From Nocardioidaceae bacterium (GTDB lineage: Bacteria; Actinomycetota; Actinomycetes; Propionibacteriales; Nocardioidaceae): a DNA stretch of 35,352 bases. A model generated the notes under the pieces. The model was not told where the DNA came from and made no database searches. It saw only the letters and a program-made list of their open reading frames with translations. The stretch covers positions 1 to 35,352 of the forward strand of contig JAICWH010000024.1 in NCBI GenBank assembly GCA_025934895.1. The letters are read 5' to 3'. The position numbers and the translations under genes are program-made. Shown in pieces: positions 7,453 to 16,077 of the stretch (the first letter of the stretch is position 1; each line of letters starts with the position of its first letter).

Positions 7453-7958
7453 GCCGTGCCGGTCCGCACCAGGTGCTCGACCCGGTCCCGCATCGTGCGC
7501 AGGGCCCGGTCGATCACCCGGGTGACCACGGGTCGCACGAGCGGCCACCCGAGAGCACCACACCGCCCGAGGGGCAGCACCACCACCTCGGCCCAGACGA
7601 AGCGGCTCCTGTGCGGCCCTCGCGAGAGCACCTCGAACTCGCCCTCGCCCCGGACCACTGCGCCGAGGTGCAGCACCTCGCAGCGTCCGCCGCCGTCGGG
7701 GGTGCGCTCCCAGGCCGTGATCGTCATCGGGTCCCAGAACCCGACGCCTCGACGAGACAGCCCTCGGCCAGCACCCGGTGCCACCTGCCCGATGCCGCTC
7801 CAGGCCCGGAACCGCCCGCCCAGGCCCTCGGCCACGTCGAGATTCTCGACCCAGGTGTTCGGCACCCACTCACGCTGGCGAGGCCAGTCGGTGACGTAGT
7901 CCCACACCGCCTCCGCAGGTGCCGCGACGTCGACCTCGCGCTGCAGCCGCACCCGCAC
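7449..7958 (-). CDS. SRPBCC-fold (polyketide cyclase/START-like) protein
   Basis: This 169-residue protein starts MRVRLQREVDVAAPAEAVWDYVTDWPRQREW, the usual opening of SRPBCC lipid- or ligand-binding proteins. The middle holds further strands of the helix-grip fold and the end has a long helix (PVVTRVIDRALRTMRDRVEHLV). These proteins bind hydrophobic ligands or act as small hydrolases or cyclases; no ligand can be assigned. The GTG start lies two bases after the DivIVA-domain stop, so the two form an operon. Confidence 0.8.
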   Translation of the reverse strand: MRVRLQREVDVAAPAEAVWDYVTDWPRQREWVPNTWVENLDVAEGLGGRFRAWSGIGQVAPGAGRGLSRRGVGFWDPMTITAWERTPDGGGRCEVLHLGAVVRGEGEFEVLSRGPHRSRFVWAEVVVLPLGRCGALGWPLVRPVVTRVIDRALRTMRDRVEHLVRTGTA

Positions 7959-7960
7959 CG

Positions 7961-8293
7961 CTACGCGTCCTCGTCCGAGCGGCCCGGCTCATGGTCGATC
8001 CCCTCAGCCCCGCTGCCGGGGTCCGCGGCGAGATGGAACCGGCGGCCCTCCAGGAGGTCCAGCTCGGCGGAGAGCCGGTCGAGGAGGGCATCGACCTCGG
8101 ACATCCGATAGCCGCGGAACGCGGTGCTGAACCGGACCCGACGCAGGTCCGAGGCGACCAGCGGTCGGTCCGCGGGCACCAGTGCGTCGGGTCGGTCGTC
8201 GTACGCCTCCGCCATCGAACCACCGCGGCCGCTCGCCACCACGGCCACCCCGCCGAGCACGGCCACCACCAGGATGGCGAAGAACCACATCAT
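7961..8293 (-). CDS. membrane-anchored DivIVA-domain protein (Rv1209-like)
   Basis: This 110-residue protein has one amino-terminal membrane helix (about 2-20, MWFFAILVVAVLGGVAVVAS) and a DivIVA motif, VRFSTAFRGYRMSEVDALLDRL (about 53-74), that would form a membrane-binding coiled coil. The tail is acidic. Homologues in actinobacteria, such as Rv1209, sit near dapE and DUF3117 genes and are thought to act at the cell pole or septum; the function here is inferred from the domain. Two in-frame ATGs (8293, 8290) are adjacent. Only 22 bases separate it from the LOG gene stub upstream. Confidence 0.85.
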   Translation of the reverse strand: MMWFFAILVVAVLGGVAVVASGRGGSMAEAYDDRPDALVPADRPLVASDLRRVRFSTAFRGYRMSEVDALLDRLSAELDLLEGRRFHLAADPGSGAEGIDHEPGRSDEDA

Positions 8294-8315
8294 GGCTCGA
8301 TCGTACGGAGGCGCC

Positions 8316-8444
8316 CCGCCCGATCGCCTCCGCCAGAGCGTACGACGGGTCCGCGGCCGTCGTGCGGGCCGAGCCGAAGACGCTGATCGCCGGACCCAGC
8401 TCGGCGAGCGCGCCGAAGCCCTCGACGAACCCGGCTCCGCTCAC
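8316..8444 (-). pseudogene. amino-terminal stub of a LOG-family (TIGR00730) gene
   Basis: The frame begins at a GTG that overlaps the dapE stop by four bases (GTGA). It reads [20 protein letters not shown], then SARTTAADPSYALAEAIGR, which is the opening of LOG/TIGR00730 Rossmann-fold proteins (cytokinin riboside phosphoribohydrolase-like). After codon 43 the match stops. The conserved GGGPGxMEA loop and the catalytic PGGxGTxxE motif are absent, and the sequence runs into the promoter region of the DivIVA gene. The coupled start shows it was the gene after dapE. A deletion has removed most of it, and perhaps more genes between it and the DivIVA gene. Confidence 0.75.
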
Positions 8445-9526
8445 GCCTGCGCCAGCCACGTGCGCAGCTGCTCCTCCACGGTCCACACCTGGTCGACGGG
8501 GACGAACTCGTCCTGCCGGTGCGCCAGGTGCGGGTCACCCGGCCCGAAGTTCACGGCCGGGATGCCCAGCGCGCTGAACCGGGCGACGTCGGTCCACCCG
8601 AACTTCGGGTTGGCGCGGCCGCCGACGGCCTCGACGAACGCAGCGGCCGCGGGCACGGACAGACCCGGCAGAGCGCCCGGCGCGGAGTCGCTGAGCTCGA
8701 CCTCGAAGCCCTCGAACACCTCGCGCACGTGCGCGTAGGCGTCCGGTACCGACCGGTCGGGGGCGAAGCGGTAGTTGACCGAGACGGTGCACACGTCGGG
8801 CAGCACGTTGCCGGCGACCCCGCCGGAGATGCCGACGGCGTTGAGGCCCTCGTGGTACTCCAGCCCGTCGATCACCGGCCGGCGGGGCTGGTAGGCGTTG
8901 AGCCGCGCCAGCACATCGGCCGCCCCGTGGATCGCGTTGAGGCCCGTCCACGACCGGGCGGAGTGCGCCCGCCGGCCGCGCGTGGTCACGTCGGCACGCA
9001 AGGTCCCTTGACACCCGGCCTCGACCACCCCGTCGGAGGGCTCCATCAGGATCGCGAAGTCCGCCTCCAGCAGCTCGGGGTTGCTCCCGGCGAGGACGTG
9101 CAGGCCGTTGCGCTCCGCCTCCACCTCCTCGCACTCGTAGAACAAGAACGTCAGGTCGCGGTTGGTGACCGGCGTCGTGGCCAGGCGCAGCGCGACGGCG
9201 ACACCGCCCTTCATGTCGCAGGCGCCCAGTCCGTGCAGCCGGGTGGCGTCGCGCCGGGCGGGCAGGTTGTCGCTGAGCGGCACGGTGTCCAGGTGCCCCG
9301 CGACCACGACCCGCTCGGCACGGCCCTGGTGGGTGCGGGCGACCACGGTGTGTCCGAACCGCTGCACCTCGAGGTGGTCGAGCGCCCGCAGAGCCGTCTC
9401 GACCGCGTCCGCGATCTCGCCCTCGTTGCCGCTGACCGACTCGATGTTGACCAGGTCCTCGGTCAGCGAGACGGCGTCCACGCCCAGGTCCAGAGAGCTG
9501 CTGCTGAGCGTCGGGTCGGATGCCAT
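8441..9526 (-). CDS. dapE: succinyl-diaminopimelate desuccinylase
   Basis: This 361-residue M20-family enzyme removes succinate from N-succinyl-LL-2,6-diaminopimelate in lysine and peptidoglycan precursor synthesis. Metal-ligand motifs are visible: GHLDTVP (H78, D80), the bridging Asp in GACDMKGG (D104) and the tandem Glu in ECEEVE (about 133-134). The dimerisation domain follows ([17 protein letters not shown]). The ATG at 9526 gives [10 protein letters not shown]; an upstream start ten codons earlier is possible but enters the repeat region. It is divergent from dapD. Confidence 0.93.
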   Translation of the reverse strand: MASDPTLSSSSLDLGVDAVSLTEDLVNIESVSGNEGEIADAVETALRALDHLEVQRFGHTVVARTHQGRAERVVVAGHLDTVPLSDNLPARRDATRLHGLGACDMKGGVAVALRLATTPVTNRDLTFLFYECEEVEAERNGLHVLAGSNPELLEADFAILMEPSDGVVEAGCQGTLRADVTTRGRRAHSARSWTGLNAIHGAADVLARLNAYQPRRPVIDGLEYHEGLNAVGISGGVAGNVLPDVCTVSVNYRFAPDRSVPDAYAHVREVFEGFEVELSDSAPGALPGLSVPAAAAFVEAVGGRANPKFGWTDVARFSALGIPAVNFGPGDPHLAHRQDEFVPVDQVWTVEEQLRTWLAQA

Positions 9527-9556
9527 GCGTTCATCAAACCAGGCGCGGCGCCCCAA

Positions 9557-9611
9557 GGTACCGGTGCCGGCGAACCGGTGCCGGCGAACCGGTGCCGGCG
9601 TACCGGTGCCG
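9557..9611. repeat. 14-bp tandem repeat in the dapE-dapD promoter region
   Basis: The unit GGTGCCGGCGAACC occurs at 9563, 9577 and (one change) 9591, with a partial copy at each end. Each unit contains overlapping palindromes (ACCGGT, GCCGGC). The block ends 20 bases before the dapD -10 box. Confidence 0.85.
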
Positions 9612-9630
9612 AGGATGTGGCGGGTTTCGG

Positions 9631-9636
9631 TAGCGT
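9631..9636 (+). promoter_or_regulatory. dapD -10 box, probably leaderless
   Basis: TAGCGT is followed by seven bases and then the dapD ATG, so transcription probably starts at the ATG itself. No ribosome site precedes the start. Confidence 0.6.
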
Positions 9637-9643
9637 GGGACAG

Positions 9644-10624
9644 ATGACGGCACCCGCGACCACCGGGCCCTCGGGGCCGCCCACCGCAGCCTGGGGCTAC
9701 GGGCTGGCGACCTATGCCGGGACCGAGGGCGAGAGCGGGGTCCTGGACGCGTGGTACCCCTCACCGCAGCTCGGCGTCCCAGACGACGACCTCGAGGCGC
9801 CGCCGGAGCTGGCGATGCTGGAGGGCGTCGACGAGGTGCGCGGCGTGCGGCGGCTGGTGATCCGCGTCGTGGTCCCGGACCTGCAGGCGGCGCCCGACGA
9901 CCCGTTGGACGCGTGGCTGCGGCTGCACCTGCTCAGCCACCGGCTGGTCGCGCCGCGCTCGGTCAGCATGGACGGCATCTTCGCCCAGCTGGTCAACGTG
10001 GTGTGGACCGATGCCGGCCCGTGCGCGGTCGAGGACTTCGAGACCACCCGACTGCGGCTGACGCAGGCGCGCGGCCACGTCACCGTGCTCGGCGTCGACA
10101 AGTTCCCGCGGATGACCGACTACGTGGTCCCCACCGGGGTCCGGATCGCCGACGCCGACCGGGTCCGGCTCGGTGCCCACCTCGCCGAGGGCACGACGGT
10201 GATGCACGAGGGATTCGTCAACTACAACGCCGGCACGCTCGGCGCGTCGATGGTCGAGGGCCGGGTCAGCGCCGGCGTGGTGGTCGGTGACGGGTCGGAC
10301 GTCGGTGGCGGCGCCTCGATCATGGGCACCCTGTCAGGCGGCGGCAAGCAGGTCGTCTCCGTGGGCCGGCGCTGCCTCGTCGGCGCCAACGCGGGCATCG
10401 GCATCTCGCTGGGCGACGACTGCGTGGTGGAGGCCGGCTGCTACGTCACCGCGGGCACGAAGGTCTCTCTGGTCGCCGACGGAGCGACCACCGTCCTCAA
10501 GGCAGCCGAGCTCTCGGGCCGCGACCGCCTCCTGTTCCGCCGCAACTCGACCACCGGTGCCGTCGAGGCGCTGCCGCGGAGCGGCGGCGGTGTCGAGCTC
10601 AACGCCGACCTGCATGCCAACTGA
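9644..10624 (+). CDS. dapD: 2,3,4,5-tetrahydropyridine-2,6-dicarboxylate N-succinyltransferase
   Basis: This 326-residue enzyme transfers succinate from succinyl-CoA to tetrahydrodipicolinate, the step that commits to the succinylase route of diaminopimelate synthesis. The amino-terminal domain is the actinobacterial DapD type ([22 protein letters not shown]). The second half is a left-handed beta-helix of hexapeptide repeats ([53 protein letters not shown]). The start is the ATG seven bases after TAGCGT. It forms an operon with the next gene, five bases on. Confidence 0.93.
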   Translation: MTAPATTGPSGPPTAAWGYGLATYAGTEGESGVLDAWYPSPQLGVPDDDLEAPPELAMLEGVDEVRGVRRLVIRVVVPDLQAAPDDPLDAWLRLHLLSHRLVAPRSVSMDGIFAQLVNVVWTDAGPCAVEDFETTRLRLTQARGHVTVLGVDKFPRMTDYVVPTGVRIADADRVRLGAHLAEGTTVMHEGFVNYNAGTLGASMVEGRVSAGVVVGDGSDVGGGASIMGTLSGGGKQVVSVGRRCLVGANAGIGISLGDDCVVEAGCYVTAGTKVSLVADGATTVLKAAELSGRDRLLFRRNSTTGAVEALPRSGGGVELNADLHAN

Positions 10625-10629
10625 CCTCC

Positions 10630-11625
10630 ATGCCTGACCGGCGCCCGCGGCGGCGCCGTCGGTCGGGGACCACGGTGCTGGCCGTCCTGGTCGCCGCCGC
10701 GCTGGTCGCCGCGCTGGTGACCGTGCTGCTCTCGCGCGGCGTGGGTCCGCTGCCCGACCCCGAGGGCTGCCGGGCCACGGTGGACGGCGTCGTGGTGGAC
10801 CTGTCCACCGAGCAGGCCGAGAACGCATCGACGATCAGCGCCGTCGCGGTACGTCGGGGGCTGCCTGCGCGGGCCGTGTCCATCGCGCTGGCCACGGCGT
10901 TCCAGGAGAGCAAGCTGCGCAACCTCGACCACGGGGACCGCGACTCGCTCGGGCTGTTCCAGCAGCGGCCGTCCCAGGGCTGGGGTACGGCGCAGCAGAT
11001 CCGCGACCCCGTCTACGCGGCGAACAGGTTCTACGACGCGCTGGAGAGGATTCCCGGCTACCAGGCGATGCGGATCACCGAGGCCGCACAGAAGGTCCAG
11101 CGGTCCGGCTACCCGGAGGCCTACCAGGCCCACGCGGCGGACGCGCGCGCCCTCGCCTCCGCCCTCAGCGGCAACAGCCCGGGCGCGTTCACGTGCGTCG
11201 TCCACGGGGTCGGTGGGCTGGCCGCGCAGCGCATCGGGCCGGGGGGGCTGACGCCCCGCGCAGCAGCGGTCCGGCGCAGCCTGCTGAGCGCCTTCGGCGA
11301 CCTGTCCCTCGGCGGCTACGCGCGCGGCGGCCTGACCTCGGGCCACGTGCAGGGCTCGGCCCACTACGACGGCCGGGCGGTCGACGTGTTCGTGCGTCCG
11401 GTGTCCCCGGACAACAACCGTCGGGGGTGGGCGATCGCGTCGTACCTCCTCGCCCATGCCGCCCGGCTGCACATCGAGCACCTGATCTTCGACCGGCGGA
11501 TCTGGAGTGCCGGGTCGCGCTCGGAGAGCGGCTGGCGCGACTACCGGCCGCCGGCCGCCGCCGGCAGCAGGGCCGTGCTCGAGCACCGCGACCACGTCCA
11601 CGTGGATGTCATGAAGGGCGGCTGA
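10630..11625 (+). CDS. membrane-anchored lysozyme-like cell-wall protein
   Basis: A basic tail (MPDRRPRRRRRSG) and one membrane helix (about 14-36) place most of this 331-residue protein outside the cell. The middle resembles a lytic transglycosylase/lysozyme-like domain: ALATAFQESKLRNLDHGDRD carries a likely catalytic Glu and is followed by SLGLFQQRPSQGWG. The last third (SAHYDGRAVDVFVRP through HRDHVHVDVMKGG) has the His- and Asp-spaced pattern of metal-binding wall peptidases of the LAS/VanY type, which I infer rather than prove. Its place directly after dapD, whose product feeds the wall, fits a peptidoglycan role. Confidence 0.75.
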   Translation: MPDRRPRRRRRSGTTVLAVLVAAALVAALVTVLLSRGVGPLPDPEGCRATVDGVVVDLSTEQAENASTISAVAVRRGLPARAVSIALATAFQESKLRNLDHGDRDSLGLFQQRPSQGWGTAQQIRDPVYAANRFYDALERIPGYQAMRITEAAQKVQRSGYPEAYQAHAADARALASALSGNSPGAFTCVVHGVGGLAAQRIGPGGLTPRAAAVRRSLLSAFGDLSLGGYARGGLTSGHVQGSAHYDGRAVDVFVRPVSPDNNRRGWAIASYLLAHAARLHIEHLIFDRRIWSAGSRSESGWRDYRPPAAAGSRAVLEHRDHVHVDVMKGG

Positions 11626-11638
11626 CCACCGACCGGTC

Positions 11639-12811
11639 TCAGGACAGACGGCTGCAGGCGGCCGCGACCCGCTCGTCGGTGGCGGTGAACGCGACCCGGA
11701 CGTGCTGGCTACCGGCCGGCCCGTAGAACGCTCCGGGCGCCACCAGGACGCCCCGCTCGGCGAGCCGGCCCACCGTCTCCCAGCACGGCTCGCCGCGGGT
11801 CGCCCAAAGGTACAGCGACGCCTCGGAGTGGTCGACGCGGAACCCGGCCCGCTCGAGCGCGGCCTTGAGGTCGGCGCGGCGGGCGGCGTAGCGGCGGTGC
11901 TGGTCCTCGACGTGCGCGTCGTCGTCGAGGGCGGCGCGCATCGCGTGCTGCTGCGGACCGGGCATCATCAGTCCCAGGTTCTTGCGCACCGCGAGCAGCT
12001 CGGCCACCACGTCCGGGTCACCGGCGACGAACGCGCAGCGGTAGCCGGCCAGGTTCGACCGCTTGGACAGCGACTGCACCGTGAGCAGGCCGGTGTGGTC
12101 GCCGCCGCAGACGTCCGGGTGCAGCACGGACACCGGTCGCGACTCCCAGGCGCACTCGAGGTAGCACTCGTCCGAGACCAGCAGGGCGCCGCGCTCCCGG
12201 CACCAGTCGACGACCTTGCGCAGGTGGTCGGTGGGCAGCACCCGGCCGGTCGGGTTCGACGGCGAGTTGACCCATACCATCGTGACCCGCTCGGGACCCA
12301 GCGCGGTGAGGGAGTCCGTGGCCGTCGTGCGCGCACCGGCCAGGACGGCGCCCACCTCGTAGGTGGGGTAGGCCAGCTCCGGACGGACGACCAGGTCGCC
12401 GGCACCCAGACCGAGCTGCGTCGGCAGGGAGGCGATCAGCTCCTTGGAGCCGATGACCGGGAGCACGGCGGAGGCGTCCAGGCCGGTCACGTCGAACCGG
12501 CGGGCCAGCCAGTCCACGCACGCCTGCCGGGTGTCCGCCCGGCCCGCCGTCATCGGGTAGCCGGGCGAGTCGGCGGCGGCGGCCAGCGCCTCCTGGACGA
12601 CCTGCGGGGTCGGGTCGACAGGGGTGCCCACCGACAGGTCCACGACGCCGTCGGGATGTGCCCGGGCCCGCTGCCCGTCGGAGGCGAGACGGTCCCAGGG
12701 GAAGTCGGGGAGCGCCGTGGAGACAGAACGCGCCGCCCACCAGGGGGAGGTGGTCGGCGCGACGTCGCCTCCGCTGCGAGGAGCCGAGGTGCTGCGGAGC
12801 TCTGCGCTCAC
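11639..12811 (-). CDS. dapC: succinyldiaminopimelate transaminase
   Basis: This is a fold-type I PLP aminotransferase that makes N-succinyl-LL-diaminopimelate from N-succinyl-2-amino-6-ketopimelate. Visible motifs are VNSPSNPTGRVLP, SDECYLECAWESRPVS and the PLP lysine in TVQSLSKRSNLAGYRCAF. The GTG at 12811 overlaps the ferredoxin stop by four bases (GTGA) and gives 390 residues; no later start precedes the conserved ALPDFPWDRL. The fdxA-dapC pairing is the same as in M. tuberculosis (Rv1177-Rv1178). With dapD and dapE nearby, three steps of the pathway lie within 4.4 kb. It converges on the wall-hydrolase gene with a 13-base gap. Confidence 0.92.
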   Translation of the reverse strand: MSAELRSTSAPRSGGDVAPTTSPWWAARSVSTALPDFPWDRLASDGQRARAHPDGVVDLSVGTPVDPTPQVVQEALAAAADSPGYPMTAGRADTRQACVDWLARRFDVTGLDASAVLPVIGSKELIASLPTQLGLGAGDLVVRPELAYPTYEVGAVLAGARTTATDSLTALGPERVTMVWVNSPSNPTGRVLPTDHLRKVVDWCRERGALLVSDECYLECAWESRPVSVLHPDVCGGDHTGLLTVQSLSKRSNLAGYRCAFVAGDPDVVAELLAVRKNLGLMMPGPQQHAMRAALDDDAHVEDQHRRYAARRADLKAALERAGFRVDHSEASLYLWATRGEPCWETVGRLAERGVLVAPGAFYGPAGSQHVRVAFTATDERVAAACSRLS

Positions 12812-13134
12812 TCGGAGTTCTGGGGGAACGGCAGCGCCTCGACGAGCGGGTGGTCCTTGTCGATGACGCCCATCTTGGCAGCCCCGCCCGGCGAGCCGAG
12901 GTCTGCGAAGAAGTCCACGTTGGCGGTGTAGTAGTCCTTCCACTGCTCCGGGGTGTCGTCCTCGTAGAAGATGGCCTCCACCGGGCAGACCGGCTCGCAT
13001 GCGCCGCAGTCGACGCACTCGTCGGGATGGATGTAGAGCATCCGCTTGCCCTCGTAGATGCAGTCGACCGGACATTCGTCGACGCAGGCCCGATCCTTCA
13101 GGTCGACGCAGGGCTGCGCGATGACGTAGGTCAC
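12808..13134 (-). CDS. fdxA: 7Fe ferredoxin
   Basis: This 108-residue electron carrier has the FdxA arrangement: C9, C17 and C50-P for the 3Fe-4S cluster and C21-P, C40, C43 and C46 for the 4Fe-4S cluster, followed by the long acidic tail typical of mycobacterial and streptomycete FdxA (WKDYYTANVDFFADLGSPGG). The start is a GTG preceded by GGGAGGAAC. Downstream dapC is translationally coupled, though no redox step is known in that reaction, so the link is probably one of shared expression. Confidence 0.93.
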   Translation of the reverse strand: MTYVIAQPCVDLKDRACVDECPVDCIYEGKRMLYIHPDECVDCGACEPVCPVEAIFYEDDTPEQWKDYYTANVDFFADLGSPGGAAKMGVIDKDHPLVEALPFPQNSE

Positions 13135-13233
13135 CTTGTTCCTCCCGAACCTTCTGCTGGTGGGTCTTCGTGTGTCTTCGTGTGAGCTGAGAGCTGCTGG
13201 GGTTCTCGGGTCACTGTCTGTGGGTCGGGCCCC

Positions 13234-13239
13234 AGCCTA
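13234..13239 (-). promoter_or_regulatory. probable -10 box of fdxA-dapC
   Basis: TAGGCT on the minus strand (inside TACTAGGCT) gives a leader of roughly 95 bases. The leader contains a short direct repeat of gtgtcttc at about 13163-13182. Confidence 0.35.
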
Positions 13240-13318
13240 GTATCCAATCCGCTGTCTGCTGAACCCGAGCCACGCCCGCAAGACGACCCGACCCCGCCCG
13301 CAAGACGAGAGGCCCGCC

Positions 13319-14386
13319 GTGCCACCCGTACCGTCCGCACCTCCTGGCCTCGGCCCACACTGCGTCGGCCGCCGGGTCGTCGTCCGCCGGGTGCTCGCGG
13401 GCCGCACCGGCCCCTCCGGGGGGCCGGCGATGACCGACCTGCTCGGGGTCATGGAGACCTGGACGGACACCGACACGACCGTGCGTGCCGAGGACGGGAC
13501 CACCACCCGGATCCTGCTGCGGGACATCGTGTCCGGCAAGCCGGTCCCACCCCGCCCGTCACCACGCATGCGGGTCTCGCCGGAGCAGGCGTGCCTGATG
13601 TCGAACGCGTCGTGGCCGGCGGTGCACACCGAACCGCTCGGCGACTGGCTGCTCCGGGCCTCCGGAAGGTTCAGCGCCCGGGCGAACTCGGTGATGGCGG
13701 TCGGCGACCCGGGGATGCCGTTCCAGGCGGCGGTGGAGGCGGTGCTGGGGTTCTACGCCGCCCACGACCTGCCGGCCTGGGCGCAGGTCGTGGTGGGCTC
13801 GGACCCGAGCCGGGAGCTCGCAGCGGCCGGCTGGGTGTCGGCCCGGCCCGGGGAGGCGGACTCGCACTTCCAGCTGGCGTCGGTCGCCGCCGCCGCTCGC
13901 GCGGTGCGGTCGCTGTCGCCCGGCGCGTCGGGCGTGTCCCTGTCGATCGGTACGACGGCCACGTCGGCCTGGCTCGCCAACGACGAGCGGGCCCTCTCGC
14001 ACCCGGCCGACGCGATCGCCGTACTGCAGGGGCCCGAGCGGGTGGGCTTCGTGTGCGTCCGCTCACCGGACGGGCCGTGGTCGGCTGAGGCGCCGCTGTG
14101 GGCCAAGGGCCGGGTGGCGTGCGACGGCGACTGGGCCGGTATCACCGACGTGTGGGTGTCACCGGACCACCGTCGCGCCGGCCTGGGCCTGGTCGTGATG
14201 GCCGCGCTGCTGGAGTGGGCCGCCGAACGCGGTGCGACGACGGCGTACCTCCAGGTCCGTGGCGACAACCCGGCCGGGCTCGGGCTGTATGACCGGCTCG
14301 GCTTCCGGACGCACCACACGTACCGCTACCTCGCCCACCCGTCGACATCGGGTCAGGAGCACAAGACGGTGTCGGACGGGGCATAG
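13319..14386 (+). CDS. GNAT-family N-acetyltransferase, two-part
   Basis: This 355-residue protein has an amino-terminal part with GRRVVVRRVLAGRTGPSGGPAM and a carboxy-terminal GNAT domain with the acetyl-CoA loop HRRAGLGLVVMAALLEWA (about 281-298) followed by AYLQVRGDNPAGLGLYDRLGF. The first part resembles the sequence often fused to such acetyltransferases in Nocardioides-type genomes. The substrate is unknown. The GTG start has GAGAGG just upstream. Its last 34 bases overlap the end of the facing VanW-family gene. Confidence 0.82.
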   Translation: MPPVPSAPPGLGPHCVGRRVVVRRVLAGRTGPSGGPAMTDLLGVMETWTDTDTTVRAEDGTTTRILLRDIVSGKPVPPRPSPRMRVSPEQACLMSNASWPAVHTEPLGDWLLRASGRFSARANSVMAVGDPGMPFQAAVEAVLGFYAAHDLPAWAQVVVGSDPSRELAAAGWVSARPGEADSHFQLASVAAAARAVRSLSPGASGVSLSIGTTATSAWLANDERALSHPADAIAVLQGPERVGFVCVRSPDGPWSAEAPLWAKGRVACDGDWAGITDVWVSPDHRRAGLGLVVMAALLEWAAERGATTAYLQVRGDNPAGLGLYDRLGFRTHHTYRYLAHPSTSGQEHKTVSDGA

Positions 14387-16068
14387 GCGGTGTGCATCGT
14401 CTCCTGGTGGTCGAGGGTCCGGGAGCCGTGCCGGTAGAACAGCCGGCGTACGTCGACGTCGAACCCGTCGTACCCCTTGTTCGGGACGCAGCCCGGACCC
14501 GTGAGGTGGCGGGTCCTGAACGGTCGGGGGTCGTAGCGCGCCGAGGTGCTGGTCCTGATGTCCCAGTATCTCGTGGAGTACATCGCCACCCGCATCACTC
14601 CCTGCCGGGCCGGGGTGGACCGCTCGATCGAGGCCTGCACCAGGACGCCGTACGGCGTGGTGTTCTCGAACCGCAGGTCGACGTCCGGCCACACGACGGT
14701 CGCCTCGCGACCCGCCGGGTAGCGGCTGATGTAGAACGAGTGCGGTGTGTGCTCGACGTCTGCGAGCCCCGCGAAGAAGGCGGCGTTGAAGACGGTGGTC
14801 GCCACCTGGCTGACCCCGCCGCCGAAGTCCTTGCTGAAGACCCCGTCGTCGATGATGTAGCCCTTGGTGAACCCGTTCGCGGCCGTCCGCTCGCCGACCG
14901 TGCGGTTCAGGCTGAACGTCTGACCGGGGCGCAGGATCGTGCCGTCGACCAGCCGAGCGGCCCGACCCAGGTTGGTGTTGCGGTAGGCCGCGTAGGGGAA
15001 CCGGGTGCTGAACGAGGACACTCTCTCGGTGATCCGCAGTGCCCGTGCGTCGGCAGTCGTGAACGTCGGCCGGGCCGCGACGTCGCGCACCACCAGCGTG
15101 CGGGTCCCCGAGGTGAGCGCGGACAGGAACCCGCGGGTCACGTCGCGGGTGTCGAAGGTGCGACCGTTCCGTGCGGGCGTCAGCCGGGGCCTGCCGGCGA
15201 CGACCGTGACGGCCGCGTTGCTCGGGGGGCGCACCAGCGTCCGCAACTCCGGGTCGAGGGCGGCGAGCACCACCCGCCCGTCGAGCACCGGACGCAGCTC
15301 GCCGCCGACGGCCGCCATGGACAGGGCAGGGGCGAACTCCTGCGGGTCCACGCGCACCGCCCGACCGTCGAACCGGATCACCACCGGCGCGGAGGTGGCC
15401 GGGTTGGCGAACGAGTCCATCGCGCGGCTGACCGCGTCCTTGGTGACTCTCGGCAACGCCACTCGGGTGCGCAGCATCACCAGGTGGCGGGTCCCGCTGT
15501 CGTGCAGGAACGCCCTGCGGATCGCGGCCGCGGCGGCCGGCCGATCCAGGACGGCGCCGGGCACCGGGTAGGTCGGGGTCGCCACTCCGTCGGCGAAGCT
15601 CACCGCCCCCTCGACGGCCGGCTCGTCGACGCGCCGGGCGAAGCGGGCGACGGCACGGTCCAGAGCCCGCTGGTCCACGCTCACCACCGCGTCGGCGTGC
15701 ACGCGGTCCGCGACCGCGTCCCACATGCGCCGGGGGTCCCAGCTGGATGCCGGACGGAGCCGCGCGACGGTGGCCGGTACGTCGACCCGGAACCCCGCTG
15801 CGGCGGGCCGGACAGTCGCGCTCTGCCCCGCAGCCACCACCGTCAGCGGCTCCGCGGCCCGTCCGCCCAGCCCGACCGCCAGCCTGCGCTCGGCGGTGTC
15901 GACCCGCAGACCGCCGACGTCGATGCCGTTGACCACCGTGACGGCCGGCAACCGGTCGCTCAGGTAGAGGTGCGCCGCAACATACGCCGACCCGGACAGC
16001 AGCAGCAGCCCGAGCAGCAGACCCGACATCACCCGTCGGTCGCTGGTGTGGTGCGGCTGATCGCTCAC
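14353..16068 (-). CDS. VanW-family envelope protein
   Basis: This 571-residue protein has one amino-terminal membrane helix (about 15-36) and a large extracellular part. Two regions of peptidoglycan-binding-like repeats (about 45-300) precede the VanW domain, recognised by FSTRFPYAAYRNTNLGRAARLV, LRPGQTFSLNRTVGERTAANGF, then GGGVSQVATTVFNAAFFAG. A carboxy-terminal Cys-containing tail ends the protein. VanW proteins occur in vancomycin-resistance clusters but are common in Gram-positives; their role is unknown and probably concerns the wall. The GTG start lies nine bases after the small membrane gene, so mshB, that gene and this one form an operon. Confidence 0.88.
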   Translation of the reverse strand: MSDQPHHTSDRRVMSGLLLGLLLLSGSAYVAAHLYLSDRLPAVTVVNGIDVGGLRVDTAERRLAVGLGGRAAEPLTVVAAGQSATVRPAAAGFRVDVPATVARLRPASSWDPRRMWDAVADRVHADAVVSVDQRALDRAVARFARRVDEPAVEGAVSFADGVATPTYPVPGAVLDRPAAAAAIRRAFLHDSGTRHLVMLRTRVALPRVTKDAVSRAMDSFANPATSAPVVIRFDGRAVRVDPQEFAPALSMAAVGGELRPVLDGRVVLAALDPELRTLVRPPSNAAVTVVAGRPRLTPARNGRTFDTRDVTRGFLSALTSGTRTLVVRDVAARPTFTTADARALRITERVSSFSTRFPYAAYRNTNLGRAARLVDGTILRPGQTFSLNRTVGERTAANGFTKGYIIDDGVFSKDFGGGVSQVATTVFNAAFFAGLADVEHTPHSFYISRYPAGREATVVWPDVDLRFENTTPYGVLVQASIERSTPARQGVMRVAMYSTRYWDIRTSTSARYDPRPFRTRHLTGPGCVPNKGYDGFDVDVRRLFYRHGSRTLDHQETMHTAYAPSDTVLCS

Positions 16069-16077
16069 CCTCGAACT

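Noticed and set aside
8519-9643. A long plus-strand open frame running into dapD
   Set aside because: It is the antisense shadow of dapE. DapD family similarity begins at the ATG at 9644, right after a -10 box.
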